This document shows, one piece after another, positions 52,677 through 61,853 of a DNA stretch of 64,000 nucleotides. Source of the stretch: JAVVEH01 sp032251435 (GTDB lineage: Bacteria > Verrucomicrobiota > Lentisphaeria > Oligosphaerales > MVZH01); assembly GCA_032251435.1 (NCBI GenBank), contig JAVVEH010000020.1:15059-79058 (forward strand), in the 5' to 3' direction. Numbering within the stretch: the first letter of the stretch is position 1; each line of letters begins with the position of its first letter. The translations under genes and the position numbers were made by a program. The notes below the pieces were generated by a model. That model searched no databases. It was given only the letters and a program-made list of their open reading frames with translations, and had not been told where the DNA came from.

Positions 52677-52958
52677 AGAATGAGGGATGAAGGCTGAGGA
52701 GTGAAGGGATGAGGAGTGAAACCTGAGGGGGAGAGAAGAGGGCCCGCGCCCAATAACATAACCGTCGGCATCCCTGCCCACGGATCTTTACGACATCACA
52801 TGGATGTTTTCGAGAACGACCAGAGGCAGTCAGGCAGAAAACACTCCAGCATTCTCCGCGCGACTTTCACGACTCTCACGCTTTCACGACTTTCACGCTT
52901 TTCACGACTTTCACGCTTTTCACGATTTCCAACGTCTTGAACGATTTTCACGATTTTC
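52677..52958. repeat. Intergenic repeats between prmA and sfsA
   Basis: At 52677-52732, GATGAAG and GATGAGGAGTGAAG words follow one another directly after the prmA stop. At 52861-52955, units TTTCACGCT, TTTCACGAC and TTTTCACGA alternate; on the minus strand these read GTGAAAAGC/GTGAAAGTC, one change from the 9-bp unit at 51359-51429. The two arrays face each other around the small gene and prmA. The genes converge here, and no other feature is seen. Confidence 0.75.
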
Positions 52959-53672
52959 TCATTCTCCGAAGGTGGACGGCAGGATGTCCACCGCCGCGTC
53001 GACGCTGATTTCTTCCGGCGTGATCCGGGTTTGATAGGCGAGGATTTCCACGCCCGCGGCGGCCGCGGCGCGGAGTCCGCGGGCGTAAGCGGGATCGATG
53101 TCATGGGCGGGGCGGAACCCGTTTCCATCCGACCGGTTGATGATGTACAGCATCACCGCCCGGTTGCCGGCCTCCACTTCCCGTGACAACTCTCGCAAAT
53201 GTTTCAACCCGCGGGCGGTGACCGCGTCGGGAAAACAATAGGCCTTGTCATCATCCAGCAGTGTCACGTTTTTCACTTCGACAAAACATTTTTCTCTCTC
53301 ATTTTCCAACAAAATATCGATCCGGCTGTTTTCGCCATAGCGGACTTCCCGGCGCGGGTTTTTATATCCCGCCAATTCAGGAATCATTCCGGCGGCGATA
53401 GCCTCAGCGGCGACAATATTGGGAATTTGGGTGTTGACACAGATCCAGCAATTTCCATTATTGACCAATTCCCACGTGTAGGGAAGTTTACGACCGGGAT
53501 TGTCCCCGCGGCTGAGAGCCGCCCGCCAGCCGGGTTCCGCGCACATGCGCATGCTCCCGGAATTCGGGCAATGGGCGGTCACCAAAGAGCCGTCATCCAG
53601 CCGGATATCAGCGAGAAAACGCTTGTATCGTTTGATTAATGTGCCGAAAAGAAGGGTTTGCTGGTATTTCAT
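52959..53672 (-). CDS. sfsA: SfsA family DNA-binding/nuclease-fold protein
   Basis: The 237-residue protein is a full-length SfsA: N-terminal OB-like part (FLADIRLDDGSLVTAHCPNSGSM) and a C-terminal restriction-endonuclease-like fold with SRIDILLENEREKCFVEVKNV, giving the Asp...Glu-x-Lys pattern. In E. coli, SfsA was named for stimulating maltose fermentation and binds DNA; its real role is not settled. The PNSGSM and GFRPAHDIDP segments are standard. It faces prmA and is divergent from the giant TPR gene. Confidence 0.92.
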   Translation of the reverse strand: MKYQQTLLFGTLIKRYKRFLADIRLDDGSLVTAHCPNSGSMRMCAEPGWRAALSRGDNPGRKLPYTWELVNNGNCWICVNTQIPNIVAAEAIAAGMIPELAGYKNPRREVRYGENSRIDILLENEREKCFVEVKNVTLLDDDKAYCFPDAVTARGLKHLRELSREVEAGNRAVMLYIINRSDGNGFRPAHDIDPAYARGLRAAAAAGVEILAYQTRITPEEISVDAAVDILPSTFGE

Positions 53673-53767
53673 CGGTGGATGTCTATTGAAGAAAGGCCGG
53701 AAGCGGGTTAAACTAAGGGAGTTTTTTCTTTAGCGCAAGTTAGCCTTTTTCCCAGCGAAAACAAGAC

Positions 53768-56700
53768 ATGATCAAACCCATTCGACCACCCTACTTTTTG
53801 ATCCTCGGCGCGCTGGTCGGCGGGATTGTCCTGCTGACCGGCGGCGCGTTTTGGACAATCCGCCGGTCGCCGGATTTTTACGAACGGCGCGCGGACAGAC
53901 TGGTTGACTTGGGCGGGCACCTGCTGGCTTCCCGGCAATACGCGGCCGCCGCCCAGCGGGCCGGGGAGGAAGTCGATAAAGCCAGGTTGATCACAAAGCA
54001 TTGCGTGGAGCTGGCGAAAAGCGACCGGGGGGCGCTGGAAGAGGAGTTTAAAGATTTTTTCAACGCCCGTGAGACGCTGCTCAAAACGGTCCGGAACAAC
54101 ACCGGATCGTCTCTCCCGGTGGCGGTGTCACTGCGGCTTTTTCACCAGTTGGCCGAGATCTCGCCGGACGGCGAAGAGTGGGATGAGCTAAAAACACTCA
54201 TGACCGTGATTGATGAGACAAAAAGCGGCGGCCCCATCCTCGAACGATACACCATTCTGTATCAATTCCGGCAATGTTCACTCACCAACGAGTCAGACGC
54301 GGACACGCTTTCCACTGTCGTTCACGGCCTTGAAGCCAGCCAGTCCGCTGACTTTGACGCGGATGTCCATTTTAATCTGAATCTGGCCCGGCTCTATTTA
54401 GCCCGCGCCCTGTCTGAAACCAGACCGGGCGAGGCCTATTCGCTGCGTCAACAGGCCACCGCTCCGCCGCCGGATCTGGATGATGGCGCCGTGAACGCGG
54501 AGGGAATAGCCAATCAAGCCGCGTTGATGATGATCTCCGAATGGCTCAAGGGCCCCGCGGTGACCCAGAGCCTCCGGGACGTGGAGATGACCGCTCTCAA
54601 TCTGCTGGAAGGGGCCGATTCGCCGAGCGCCCGACTGTCTTTCGCCAAGCGAATACTGGTCACCAGTCTCCACCCTCCCCTGAACAAACGGCGCCCGGAG
54701 CAAGGGACACCGACCCGCGCCGCCATCACCGTTTTAGATGATTTGATAAGCAGCCGACAACAGGAAACCCTGGCCACATGGCTGCTTTTAACCCTCGCGC
54801 CCATCGAAGAGAGCCACGCCCGGGAGAAAGCGCTTTTAGCCGTCATCCGATCACAACCGGACGCGGCGAAAGGCCTGCTGAACCGGTTTGTCCATTTTAA
54901 GCTGAGAATGCGGGCGGCGCAAAGTCATGTGCTCCAGATCCTCGACGCGTTGGAAAAACAACCCGCCGACCGGCAATACGATGACATGCTCGAAGACGCC
55001 AGGGATGAGGCTGACTTTTTAGCCACGCTCGAGATGATCGGCACGCGGGACAAGGGCATCCAAAGCGCGTTCCTCAGGGCGTTGATCGACCGTTATGGCT
55101 TGGAAAAACGCCGGGGAGTCGTCGAACTGCGGAAAGTGGACCAGCTGTTCAAGGAACAAAAAGCGATCGTGAAACTCCAATTGGCGATTTCGCTGGAAGA
55201 TCTAGGCGAAAACGGGGCGGCGCTCGAACACGGGAAGCGGGCCTGGGACCTGAGTCAGCAACTGCCGTTGACAGATCGATTGAAACTCTGCGACCTCATT
55301 TGCCAGACGTTGATCCGGACAGGCGGAGAAAAAGAGGCGGAGCGCGTGATCACCGGATTGTTAGCGGCGGGATCTCCGCCTCCCCCTTTGTGGACGATCG
55401 CCGGTCGAACCTTCCGCGGACTGGCCGACTCTCCCGCCGCCAAGGCCACCGGTGAAAGCGATGACTACGCGGCCAGAGCCATGACCTGCCTGCTGAGGGC
55501 CGTCTCCGAACAACCGGACGACTACCGCGGCTGGTTTGAACTGGGCATTCTGTATGCTCAACAAGGTGATCTTCAACAAGCGGAAACCAATTTGAAGGAA
55601 GCGTTAAAACGGCGGCCGCGGCGTTGGGACGTGTCCCGCGCGCTCCTGCGGGTTCTCATGGCCCGGAACCGGTTGCCGGAAGCGGCGGAGCTGGTTACCG
55701 CGCGGTTGTCCCTAACGAAAGACAGCCGCATTGAGCACCTTGTGAACACACTCGTGGCGAATGCCGAAAACGACCCCGGCGCGCTCCTCAGCGCCATGGA
55801 GTTGCTCCCGCCGGGGGGATTGGCGCGACGACTGGCCTTGCATGACTATTATTGGCGGACCGGCAATCCGGAGGCCGACGCGATCCTGAGGGAGCTCGAA
55901 GCCGAAACGCCCAATCACGAACGGGTGGTGATCCTTAGGTACAAACACCTGCTGAAAACGAATGATCATCAGGCGGTTGACGCGCTGGTGGATAATAACC
56001 GGCGGCCATTGACACTCAAGTCGTTACAGAACGCGCTGAAGGGAGAACATGAGCTTTATTTTGAACATCCCTATTCGGCTATGAACAGTTTCCAACGGGC
56101 GTTGGCGGATGATCCGTGGAATTCCCGTGTCCGGGGGCTCCTGGCCCGCGCCTGCGAAGAGGCGATGCTCCCGGAACAAGCGATTGAAAATTTGCGCCAG
56201 GCCATACGAATCAATCCGGCGAATATGGACTTTAAACTGGCTTTGCGCCACCTTTCACGCCGGGCCGGAGACCCGCGGGAAGCCGAGACTGTCCAGACCG
56301 AGGCGGCGCCTGAGACACCGCCGAATCCAGACAACCCGAAACCAATGGACTATCATCTCCCGGCGGTCGACAGCGGGAAACAGAGCGGAGCCGACGCCCG
56401 GATCGCCTGGGAGCGCATCCACCGGCTTCTGGCTCAAGGAGACGTGGAAACAGCGGTCAAACACGCCAGCGAGGTCTTGGCGGCGGCGACAGCCCCCGCG
56501 GCGTTCACCCGGATTGGGCGCTTGTTCGTCACGCGCGGACTCCACCGGCAAGCGCTTGAGGTGTTGGCCAACGCCCCCGAAACCGTCGGCACACTCGGTC
56601 TCATTGGCGAATCACGGCACGCCTTGAACGATGTCGCCGGGGCGCGGAGAGCTTTCGACCTGGCCAGCCAACTCGCTCCGGACGATCCACGGCCGCACAT

Positions 56701-59700
56701 CTGGCGCGCCAGACTTCTGGAGCGGATGCCTTCCGCCACATCATTAAAGGAAGCGGAACTGGGATACAAAACGGCTATTTCTCTCCAACCGAATCTGTCC
56801 CCTCCGCGGGTGGAATTGATCCGGTTGCTGGAGAGGCAAAAGCGCTACGATGAGGCGAAACGGGAGCTGGTCGCCTTGGTGGGCAAGTGGCCGGATCGGG
56901 AGGATTACCGCTTGTGGCAGTGTGAAAACGCCTTGCGTAATAAGCAGGCCGAATCGGCCGCCACCTTTATTCGTGAGGCCAGAGCCCGGCGGATGACATC
57001 CCCAAAATGGAACTATATGGCCGCGCGAACCGCACTGATGAATGACAATCCGCATGACGCACGGCGTCAACTCCTGAAAGGACTAAGCCGGTTTAAAACA
57101 GCCCCCCCCCTCGAACTGTTCGTGGATTCCCTTATCCGTGAAGGCCTTTTTACAGAAGCGGAGGCGGTGCTCAAGCATTTGCCCGCGGAAATGAACTCCC
57201 CCCGTCTGGATGTCGCCAAAGCGGTGCTGGCGGATCGCCGGAACCAGCCGGAAAAATGTCTCAGCCATGTGCAATCAGCGCTGGCGGCGCTCGAAGACAA
57301 TCCGGATGATATGGCGAGAATGGACATACGCCAGGTTCTCACGTCATCACGCATCGCTCTGCTGCGGCAAAAAACGGATGATCCCCGGCGATTATTCCTG
57401 CTGCTTCAGTGCGCCTGGGACACCGGGGCCTACCAGCAGGCGGCTGAGCTGGCGGAGAGTCTGTCGCGGAAAATAGACACCAATGACCCAAAATGGATCC
57501 CCACCCGCCTGATCCTCGCCAACGCCTGCCAGGTGGATGGGCGGCACCGCCAGGCGGCGGCGGTCAGTGAAGACCTTTTGAAAAATTTCCCGACATTACA
57601 AACCGTCAAGAATAATCTGGCTTACTTATACGCGGTGTATTTAATGAGACCCGAAGAGGCGGAGACGCTGGCGCTGGCCGCGCTGGCCGGCGAAGATCTC
57701 GCTGACGCCACAAAAGCCGCTTACATGGACACGCTGGGACTGAGTTTTTTATACCAACAGAACTATGAGCAAGCCGTGGAGACACTGCGTGACGCGAGCC
57801 GGCTTCTGGACAGCGCGGCGATCAGAGCCCATCTCGGCCTGGCCATCTTGAAAAGCGGCCGACCCGTGGAAGGACGCGAGCGAATCCTGACAGCCTGGCG
57901 GCAAGCCGTCTCATCCGGAACAGACTCGGCCCATGAGGCTGAAACAATCTTGGAAACGATGCGCTTGGCCGAATTGAAAATAACCCCCTCCGAAACCTTG
58001 GCCCTCTGTCAAAAACACCTGCGCGAGAAACGATTCGCCAGAGTCCGCGCGCTCATGCGGGACCTGCCGCCATTGACCGTCCATCCGGACAATGTCCTTG
58101 AACACGCCGGGTTACTGGCGGAACTGGGAGATCTGGTGAAAGGACGGGAACTGCTGAACAAGGCGCGGGAATCAGAGCTGCCGCCAGCCGTGAAACACTC
58201 CCTGGCCACCCTCTTTAATGACGCGTTGCCGACGGAAAGTCAATCGATCCGCACCCACCTGGAAAGCCAGCCATCCACCCCGCCTGCGGTGCTGATCGAC
58301 TTGGCCCGACACCGGCTTGACCTTGGTGAATTCACCGCGGCGGAGAAAATATTCGAGCGCCTGATCGCCTCCCCCGCTCCTCCCCCCGAAGCGGTTGTCG
58401 GCTTCCTCGCGACCCGTTTGCGACGGGCGGCGACACCCCTTCCGGACGCATGGTTGGAGACCGTCAGTGAAAAAACACACCCATCGACCGGCGTGAAATG
58501 CCTGTGGGCCGCCAGCCAGAGGGATCACGAAGCCTTGAGTGATTTCATCCGCTATGTCAATAACGATCCCGCCATCCGGCCAAGTGATATTCTGGCCGCC
58601 GGCTATTTTTTGCTCGCCACTGAGAAACCTGATTATGATTTGATTGATGTGTTGGCTTTAAAAGCTCTACAAATGGACGCGGCTGACGCGTCAACATGGA
58701 TCTTCCGGGCGGTCGCCGCCGAGGACGCGGGAAACCCGCTAAACGCGCTGGAGCACGTGATCCAGGCCGTCAGAACCGACCCTCTCAATACCACGGCGGT
58801 CTCTTTGCTGGGACTGAAGTTGGCCGCGTTGAATAAAACCGATGACTTGGACCACCTGCTCGACACCTACGCGTTGATGTACCAAGAACGGCCCTGGTTC
58901 CTGGTGATCAGCGGGGAGTCGGCCCGGGCGCGGGGCGACACGGCAAAAGCCGAACGCGCGTTCCGGCAGGCCTTTAGCTTGGACACCTCGCCGGACACCC
59001 TGTACCGGTTGACTCAACTGCTGCTGGACACGCGCCAAGCGGAGGAAGCCTGCGAAACACTCGCCCGGCATGAAGCGACCACCCGGCTGTCGGCGCCGCT
59101 TTTAGCGCTGTGGGGACAGGCTAAATTAGTCACCGGCGATCTCGATGCCGCATTGTCGCTTAACGCCCGGGCGTTAAACGCGAGCGGCGCGCGCGACATA
59201 ACCCGGGTGGTGAGGATCACCGCGGCGACCTGCCCGCCCACATCACTGGGAAAACAATTCCAGATATTCCGGGAACAGAGCACACCCGACCGGCAACAGG
59301 AGAAATTTATCCGCCACACCTTTAAAGACCCGGATAAGCTCCACCCCGACAGGCTGCGGCAGTTGTACACCGACTCACCACGGGGATCAACCGCCCGACG
59401 GGTCTTGGGCTTGCTCCTGACACGGATGCCGCCGACAAACTCACTGGACCAAGAGACCCTCTTCGACACCTTGATGGCCGAGTACCCCCAAGCGCCTCTG
59501 GTCTTTAAGCGTTTCGCCGACCACTTATTAAAAAAAGCAAACCCGGACCTGCTGGACAAGGCCAATCTGGCCGCGTCAAAAGCTGTCCGTCTGGCCGAAA
59601 AACCAGGTGTCCCGGATGAAAAACTGGCGGACTGCCTGGAAACCCTGGCCCGCGCCCAAATCGCCATGGAATTGATCAACCCCGCCTACCGGAGCGTCCT

Positions 59701-59911
59701 GCGTTCCGTGACATTAAATCCCGACACCGGAAAAATCTTTTTGCTGACGGAAATTCTGGTGATGAAAGACGCGTGGCTGGCGGCGGAAAGAGAATTAAAA
59801 AGGGCCGAAAAACTCCTGCCGTCATATGGCGGTTCCATTTCTTTGAGTGATATTGAAGCCCTCCGTAAACGCATTGAAAACCGAGGGAAAAAAAGCCCGG
59901 TGGAACCCTGA
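53768..59911 (+). CDS. Giant membrane-anchored TPR protein (2047 residues)
   Basis: One membrane segment near the N-terminus (residues 9-30, FLILGALVGGIVLLTGGAFW) follows a short basic start, giving a signal anchor with the remainder probably outside the cytoplasm. Nearly the whole body is helical hairpins of TPR type; examples include GWFELGILYAQQGDLQQAET near 594 and YLYAVYLMRPEEAETLALAA near 1285. No enzymatic domain is recognised. Several hinge-like Pro-rich stretches (near 865-885) split the repeats into blocks. Such proteins scaffold multiprotein complexes; some occur with PEP-CTERM/exosortase systems, but no exosortase is here. The thymidylate kinase gene starts 5 bp later, so it may be co-transcribed with replication genes. 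Confidence 0.85.
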   Translation: MIKPIRPPYFLILGALVGGIVLLTGGAFWTIRRSPDFYERRADRLVDLGGHLLASRQYAAAAQRAGEEVDKARLITKHCVELAKSDRGALEEEFKDFFNARETLLKTVRNNTGSSLPVAVSLRLFHQLAEISPDGEEWDELKTLMTVIDETKSGGPILERYTILYQFRQCSLTNESDADTLSTVVHGLEASQSADFDADVHFNLNLARLYLARALSETRPGEAYSLRQQATAPPPDLDDGAVNAEGIANQAALMMISEWLKGPAVTQSLRDVEMTALNLLEGADSPSARLSFAKRILVTSLHPPLNKRRPEQGTPTRAAITVLDDLISSRQQETLATWLLLTLAPIEESHAREKALLAVIRSQPDAAKGLLNRFVHFKLRMRAAQSHVLQILDALEKQPADRQYDDMLEDARDEADFLATLEMIGTRDKGIQSAFLRALIDRYGLEKRRGVVELRKVDQLFKEQKAIVKLQLAISLEDLGENGAALEHGKRAWDLSQQLPLTDRLKLCDLICQTLIRTGGEKEAERVITGLLAAGSPPPPLWTIAGRTFRGLADSPAAKATGESDDYAARAMTCLLRAVSEQPDDYRGWFELGILYAQQGDLQQAETNLKEALKRRPRRWDVSRALLRVLMARNRLPEAAELVTARLSLTKDSRIEHLVNTLVANAENDPGALLSAMELLPPGGLARRLALHDYYWRTGNPEADAILRELEAETPNHERVVILRYKHLLKTNDHQAVDALVDNNRRPLTLKSLQNALKGEHELYFEHPYSAMNSFQRALADDPWNSRVRGLLARACEEAMLPEQAIENLRQAIRINPANMDFKLALRHLSRRAGDPREAETVQTEAAPETPPNPDNPKPMDYHLPAVDSGKQSGADARIAWERIHRLLAQGDVETAVKHASEVLAAATAPAAFTRIGRLFVTRGLHRQALEVLANAPETVGTLGLIGESRHALNDVAGARRAFDLASQLAPDDPRPHIWRARLLERMPSATSLKEAELGYKTAISLQPNLSPPRVELIRLLERQKRYDEAKRELVALVGKWPDREDYRLWQCENALRNKQAESAATFIREARARRMTSPKWNYMAARTALMNDNPHDARRQLLKGLSRFKTAPPLELFVDSLIREGLFTEAEAVLKHLPAEMNSPRLDVAKAVLADRRNQPEKCLSHVQSALAALEDNPDDMARMDIRQVLTSSRIALLRQKTDDPRRLFLLLQCAWDTGAYQQAAELAESLSRKIDTNDPKWIPTRLILANACQVDGRHRQAAAVSEDLLKNFPTLQTVKNNLAYLYAVYLMRPEEAETLALAALAGEDLADATKAAYMDTLGLSFLYQQNYEQAVETLRDASRLLDSAAIRAHLGLAILKSGRPVEGRERILTAWRQAVSSGTDSAHEAETILETMRLAELKITPSETLALCQKHLREKRFARVRALMRDLPPLTVHPDNVLEHAGLLAELGDLVKGRELLNKARESELPPAVKHSLATLFNDALPTESQSIRTHLESQPSTPPAVLIDLARHRLDLGEFTAAEKIFERLIASPAPPPEAVVGFLATRLRRAATPLPDAWLETVSEKTHPSTGVKCLWAASQRDHEALSDFIRYVNNDPAIRPSDILAAGYFLLATEKPDYDLIDVLALKALQMDAADASTWIFRAVAAEDAGNPLNALEHVIQAVRTDPLNTTAVSLLGLKLAALNKTDDLDHLLDTYALMYQERPWFLVISGESARARGDTAKAERAFRQAFSLDTSPDTLYRLTQLLLDTRQAEEACETLARHEATTRLSAPLLALWGQAKLVTGDLDAALSLNARALNASGARDITRVVRITAATCPPTSLGKQFQIFREQSTPDRQQEKFIRHTFKDPDKLHPDRLRQLYTDSPRGSTARRVLGLLLTRMPPTNSLDQETLFDTLMAEYPQAPLVFKRFADHLLKKANPDLLDKANLAASKAVRLAEKPGVPDEKLADCLETLARAQIAMELINPAYRSVLRSVTLNPDTGKIFLLTEILVMKDAWLAAERELKRAEKLLPSYGGSISLSDIEALRKRIENRGKKSPVEP

Positions 59912-59916
59912 TTTTT

Positions 59917-60576
59917 ATGATGACCTCTCCCAAAACAATCGCCGGCGGGCTGTTTATCTCTTTTGAAGGCCCCGAAGGAGCCGGAAAATCAACCCAGGTC
60001 AACCTGCTCAAAACACATCTGGAAAAACAAGGGTATCCGGTCTTGGTGACCCGGGAACCCGGCGGCACGCCGCTGGGCGAGGAACTGCGGGTCCTGGCCA
60101 AACATATGGACGGGGAGGAAGCCCCGGTCCCCGTCGCGGAATTGCTGATCATGGGGGCCAGCCGGGCGCAGCACGCGGCGAAAGTCATCACCCCGTATCT
60201 GGCTACCGGAGGTATCGTGATTTGTGACCGCTTCGCCGACTCCACGACGGTGTATCAGGGCATAGGGCGCGACCTTGACATGGATTTTGTCCAGAGGCTT
60301 CATAAAATAACCACGGCGGGCTGTTGGCCGGCTGTCACCATCGTGCTGGATGTCCCGCCGGAAATTGGCCTCGCCCGCAGCCGCTCCCGTGACTACGGGG
60401 AGGGAGTCAAAGACCGCTTTGAGGAGGAATCTTTGGATTTTCACACCAAAGTCCGCAACGGTTTCCTCGCCTTGGCCAAGCGGGAACCCGCTCGTTTCCG
60501 GGTTTTCAGCACCGAATTACCTAAAGAAAATGTTCACGCCGGCATCGTCGCGGCCGTGGACAAACTACTTCCCTGA
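59917..60576 (+). CDS. tmk: Thymidylate kinase
   Basis: The 219-residue protein carries the P-loop FEGPEGAGKSTQ, the substrate-binding DRFADSTTVYQG (DR-Y/F motif) and an arginine-rich lid region (GLARSRSRDYGEGVKDRFEEE). It phosphorylates dTMP to dTDP. Length is normal. The next codon also gives an ATG (59920), so the start may be one codon later. Between the giant TPR gene and the polymerase delta prime gene; tmk-holB is a common bacterial pair. Confidence 0.95.
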   Translation: MMTSPKTIAGGLFISFEGPEGAGKSTQVNLLKTHLEKQGYPVLVTREPGGTPLGEELRVLAKHMDGEEAPVPVAELLIMGASRAQHAAKVITPYLATGGIVICDRFADSTTVYQGIGRDLDMDFVQRLHKITTAGCWPAVTIVLDVPPEIGLARSRSRDYGEGVKDRFEEESLDFHTKVRNGFLALAKREPARFRVFSTELPKENVHAGIVAAVDKLLP

Positions 60577-60588
60577 CGGATGTGATAT

Positions 60589-61602
60589 ATGCTCTCTTCC
60601 TGTGATCTTTTTCCCGAACTTTGGCGCCATCTCCACGCCATGCGCGCCAAAGACCGCATCGCTCACGCCTATCTGCTGGTTGGCGACGATGAGGCGGTAT
60701 TGCGCGCGGCCGCCCGGGACTGGGCCGCCACGATCGTCTGTATGATGCCGGTAAACGGCGCGCCATGCGGAACTTGTGACGCCTGCGCCAGTTTCGCCAC
60801 GGGCGCTTACCGGGAATGGAATGAGCTCAAACCGATATCCAAATCCCGCCAGATTCTCGTCGATGACATGCGGGAGTTTGAATCCAAGATCAGCCTGACC
60901 CCGGCTAAGGGATTCCGTAAAATTGGCGTGATCTTTGAAGCGGACCGACTCAATGTCAACGCGCAAAACGCCTTTCTCAAGACCTTGGAGGAACCTCCGG
61001 GAAATCTGGTGCTGCTGCTGGTGACCACTCAGCCCCAGCGTCTGCTGCCCACAATCCGGTCCCGCTGCCAGTTACTCACCTGGCGGTTGAATAAGCAAAC
61101 CTTCGATGTCCTCGAGTCTGTCGATATTATCCCCGCGTTGATCCCCATGAAACGGGGCGCGGGCGCGGCGGTGGCGCTGAGAAGCGCCGCGGTGTTAAAA
61201 CACGCGTTTAAACAGTTAATGGATCTAGCCAAACAGAAAGAACCGGAAATAGACCAGGATCTGCAAGCCGTCGCGGATCAAGACCCCGCGTTAAAAAAAC
61301 GTTTGGTTGAACAACGCGAAAACAATATTAAAGCCGAGTACGTGCGCTTGAAAACGCAATTATGCGGCGTGATTGAGACGTGGTTTCACCAGCGGTTCTC
61401 ACACGTGAAAAAAACCGGAAAAAATTCCCCCCCAAACCCGGAACTCACCCACCCCGAATCCACCGGTGACATCGGCTCAGTTCTGGATGCCAGAGCCGAT
61501 GCCGATGAAGCCTTAAAACTGACCCGGGGGCTGGCCGGTAACCTTGATGAAGCTCTGGCGATCGAGGCCTTTTGCTTAACGGTCTGTAAAAAAAATCCAT
61601 AA
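60589..61602 (+). CDS. holB: DNA polymerase III delta prime subunit
   Basis: The 337-residue protein has the clamp-loader plan of HolB: residues 1-200 hold HAYLLVGDDE, a zinc-finger-like CGTCDAC cluster, ADRLNVNAQNAFLKTLEEPP and the TTQPQRLLPTIRSRCQ sensor segment. The normal P-loop GKT is absent (VGDDEAVLRA), consistent with delta prime being the non-ATP-hydrolysing subunit. The SRC motif that supplies the arginine finger is present. The C-terminal third is more divergent. It lies 12 bp after tmk and probably shares its transcript. Confidence 0.9.
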   Translation: MLSSCDLFPELWRHLHAMRAKDRIAHAYLLVGDDEAVLRAAARDWAATIVCMMPVNGAPCGTCDACASFATGAYREWNELKPISKSRQILVDDMREFESKISLTPAKGFRKIGVIFEADRLNVNAQNAFLKTLEEPPGNLVLLLVTTQPQRLLPTIRSRCQLLTWRLNKQTFDVLESVDIIPALIPMKRGAGAAVALRSAAVLKHAFKQLMDLAKQKEPEIDQDLQAVADQDPALKKRLVEQRENNIKAEYVRLKTQLCGVIETWFHQRFSHVKKTGKNSPPNPELTHPESTGDIGSVLDARADADEALKLTRGLAGNLDEALAIEAFCLTVCKKNP

Positions 61603-61853
61603 CCCGGTAAAAGCACGGTAATTACAGAATTATCCCCACTTTACTAACAAGTTATTAACAGGTTGCGGCTTGGATGAAAATATTTTTTTTAGGGCCATTA
61701 CTTGTTTAAAACAAATATGTTGCAAAAAATCGAACATGAAAATGACAAAAAAAACAAACAGTCCACTAGCATTATTTGTAACTTATGAACAAACATGGGT
61801 GATTTTTATATATCCCACTATATCATCAACACCTTACGGCGAAAAAACCCCCA
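61603..61853. other. AT-rich intergenic region
   Basis: The 251-bp gap becomes strongly AT-rich from about 61670 and contains no ORF worth calling. TTATCCCCA (61630-61638) and TTATTAACA (61652-61660) each differ by one base from the DnaA-box consensus, too little to call an origin. A promoter for the next gene is expected. Confidence 0.35.

Noticed and set aside
61630..61660. DnaA-box-like words suggesting an origin
   Set aside because: Only two near-matches, each with one mismatch, and no dnaA, dnaN or gidA gene nearby.
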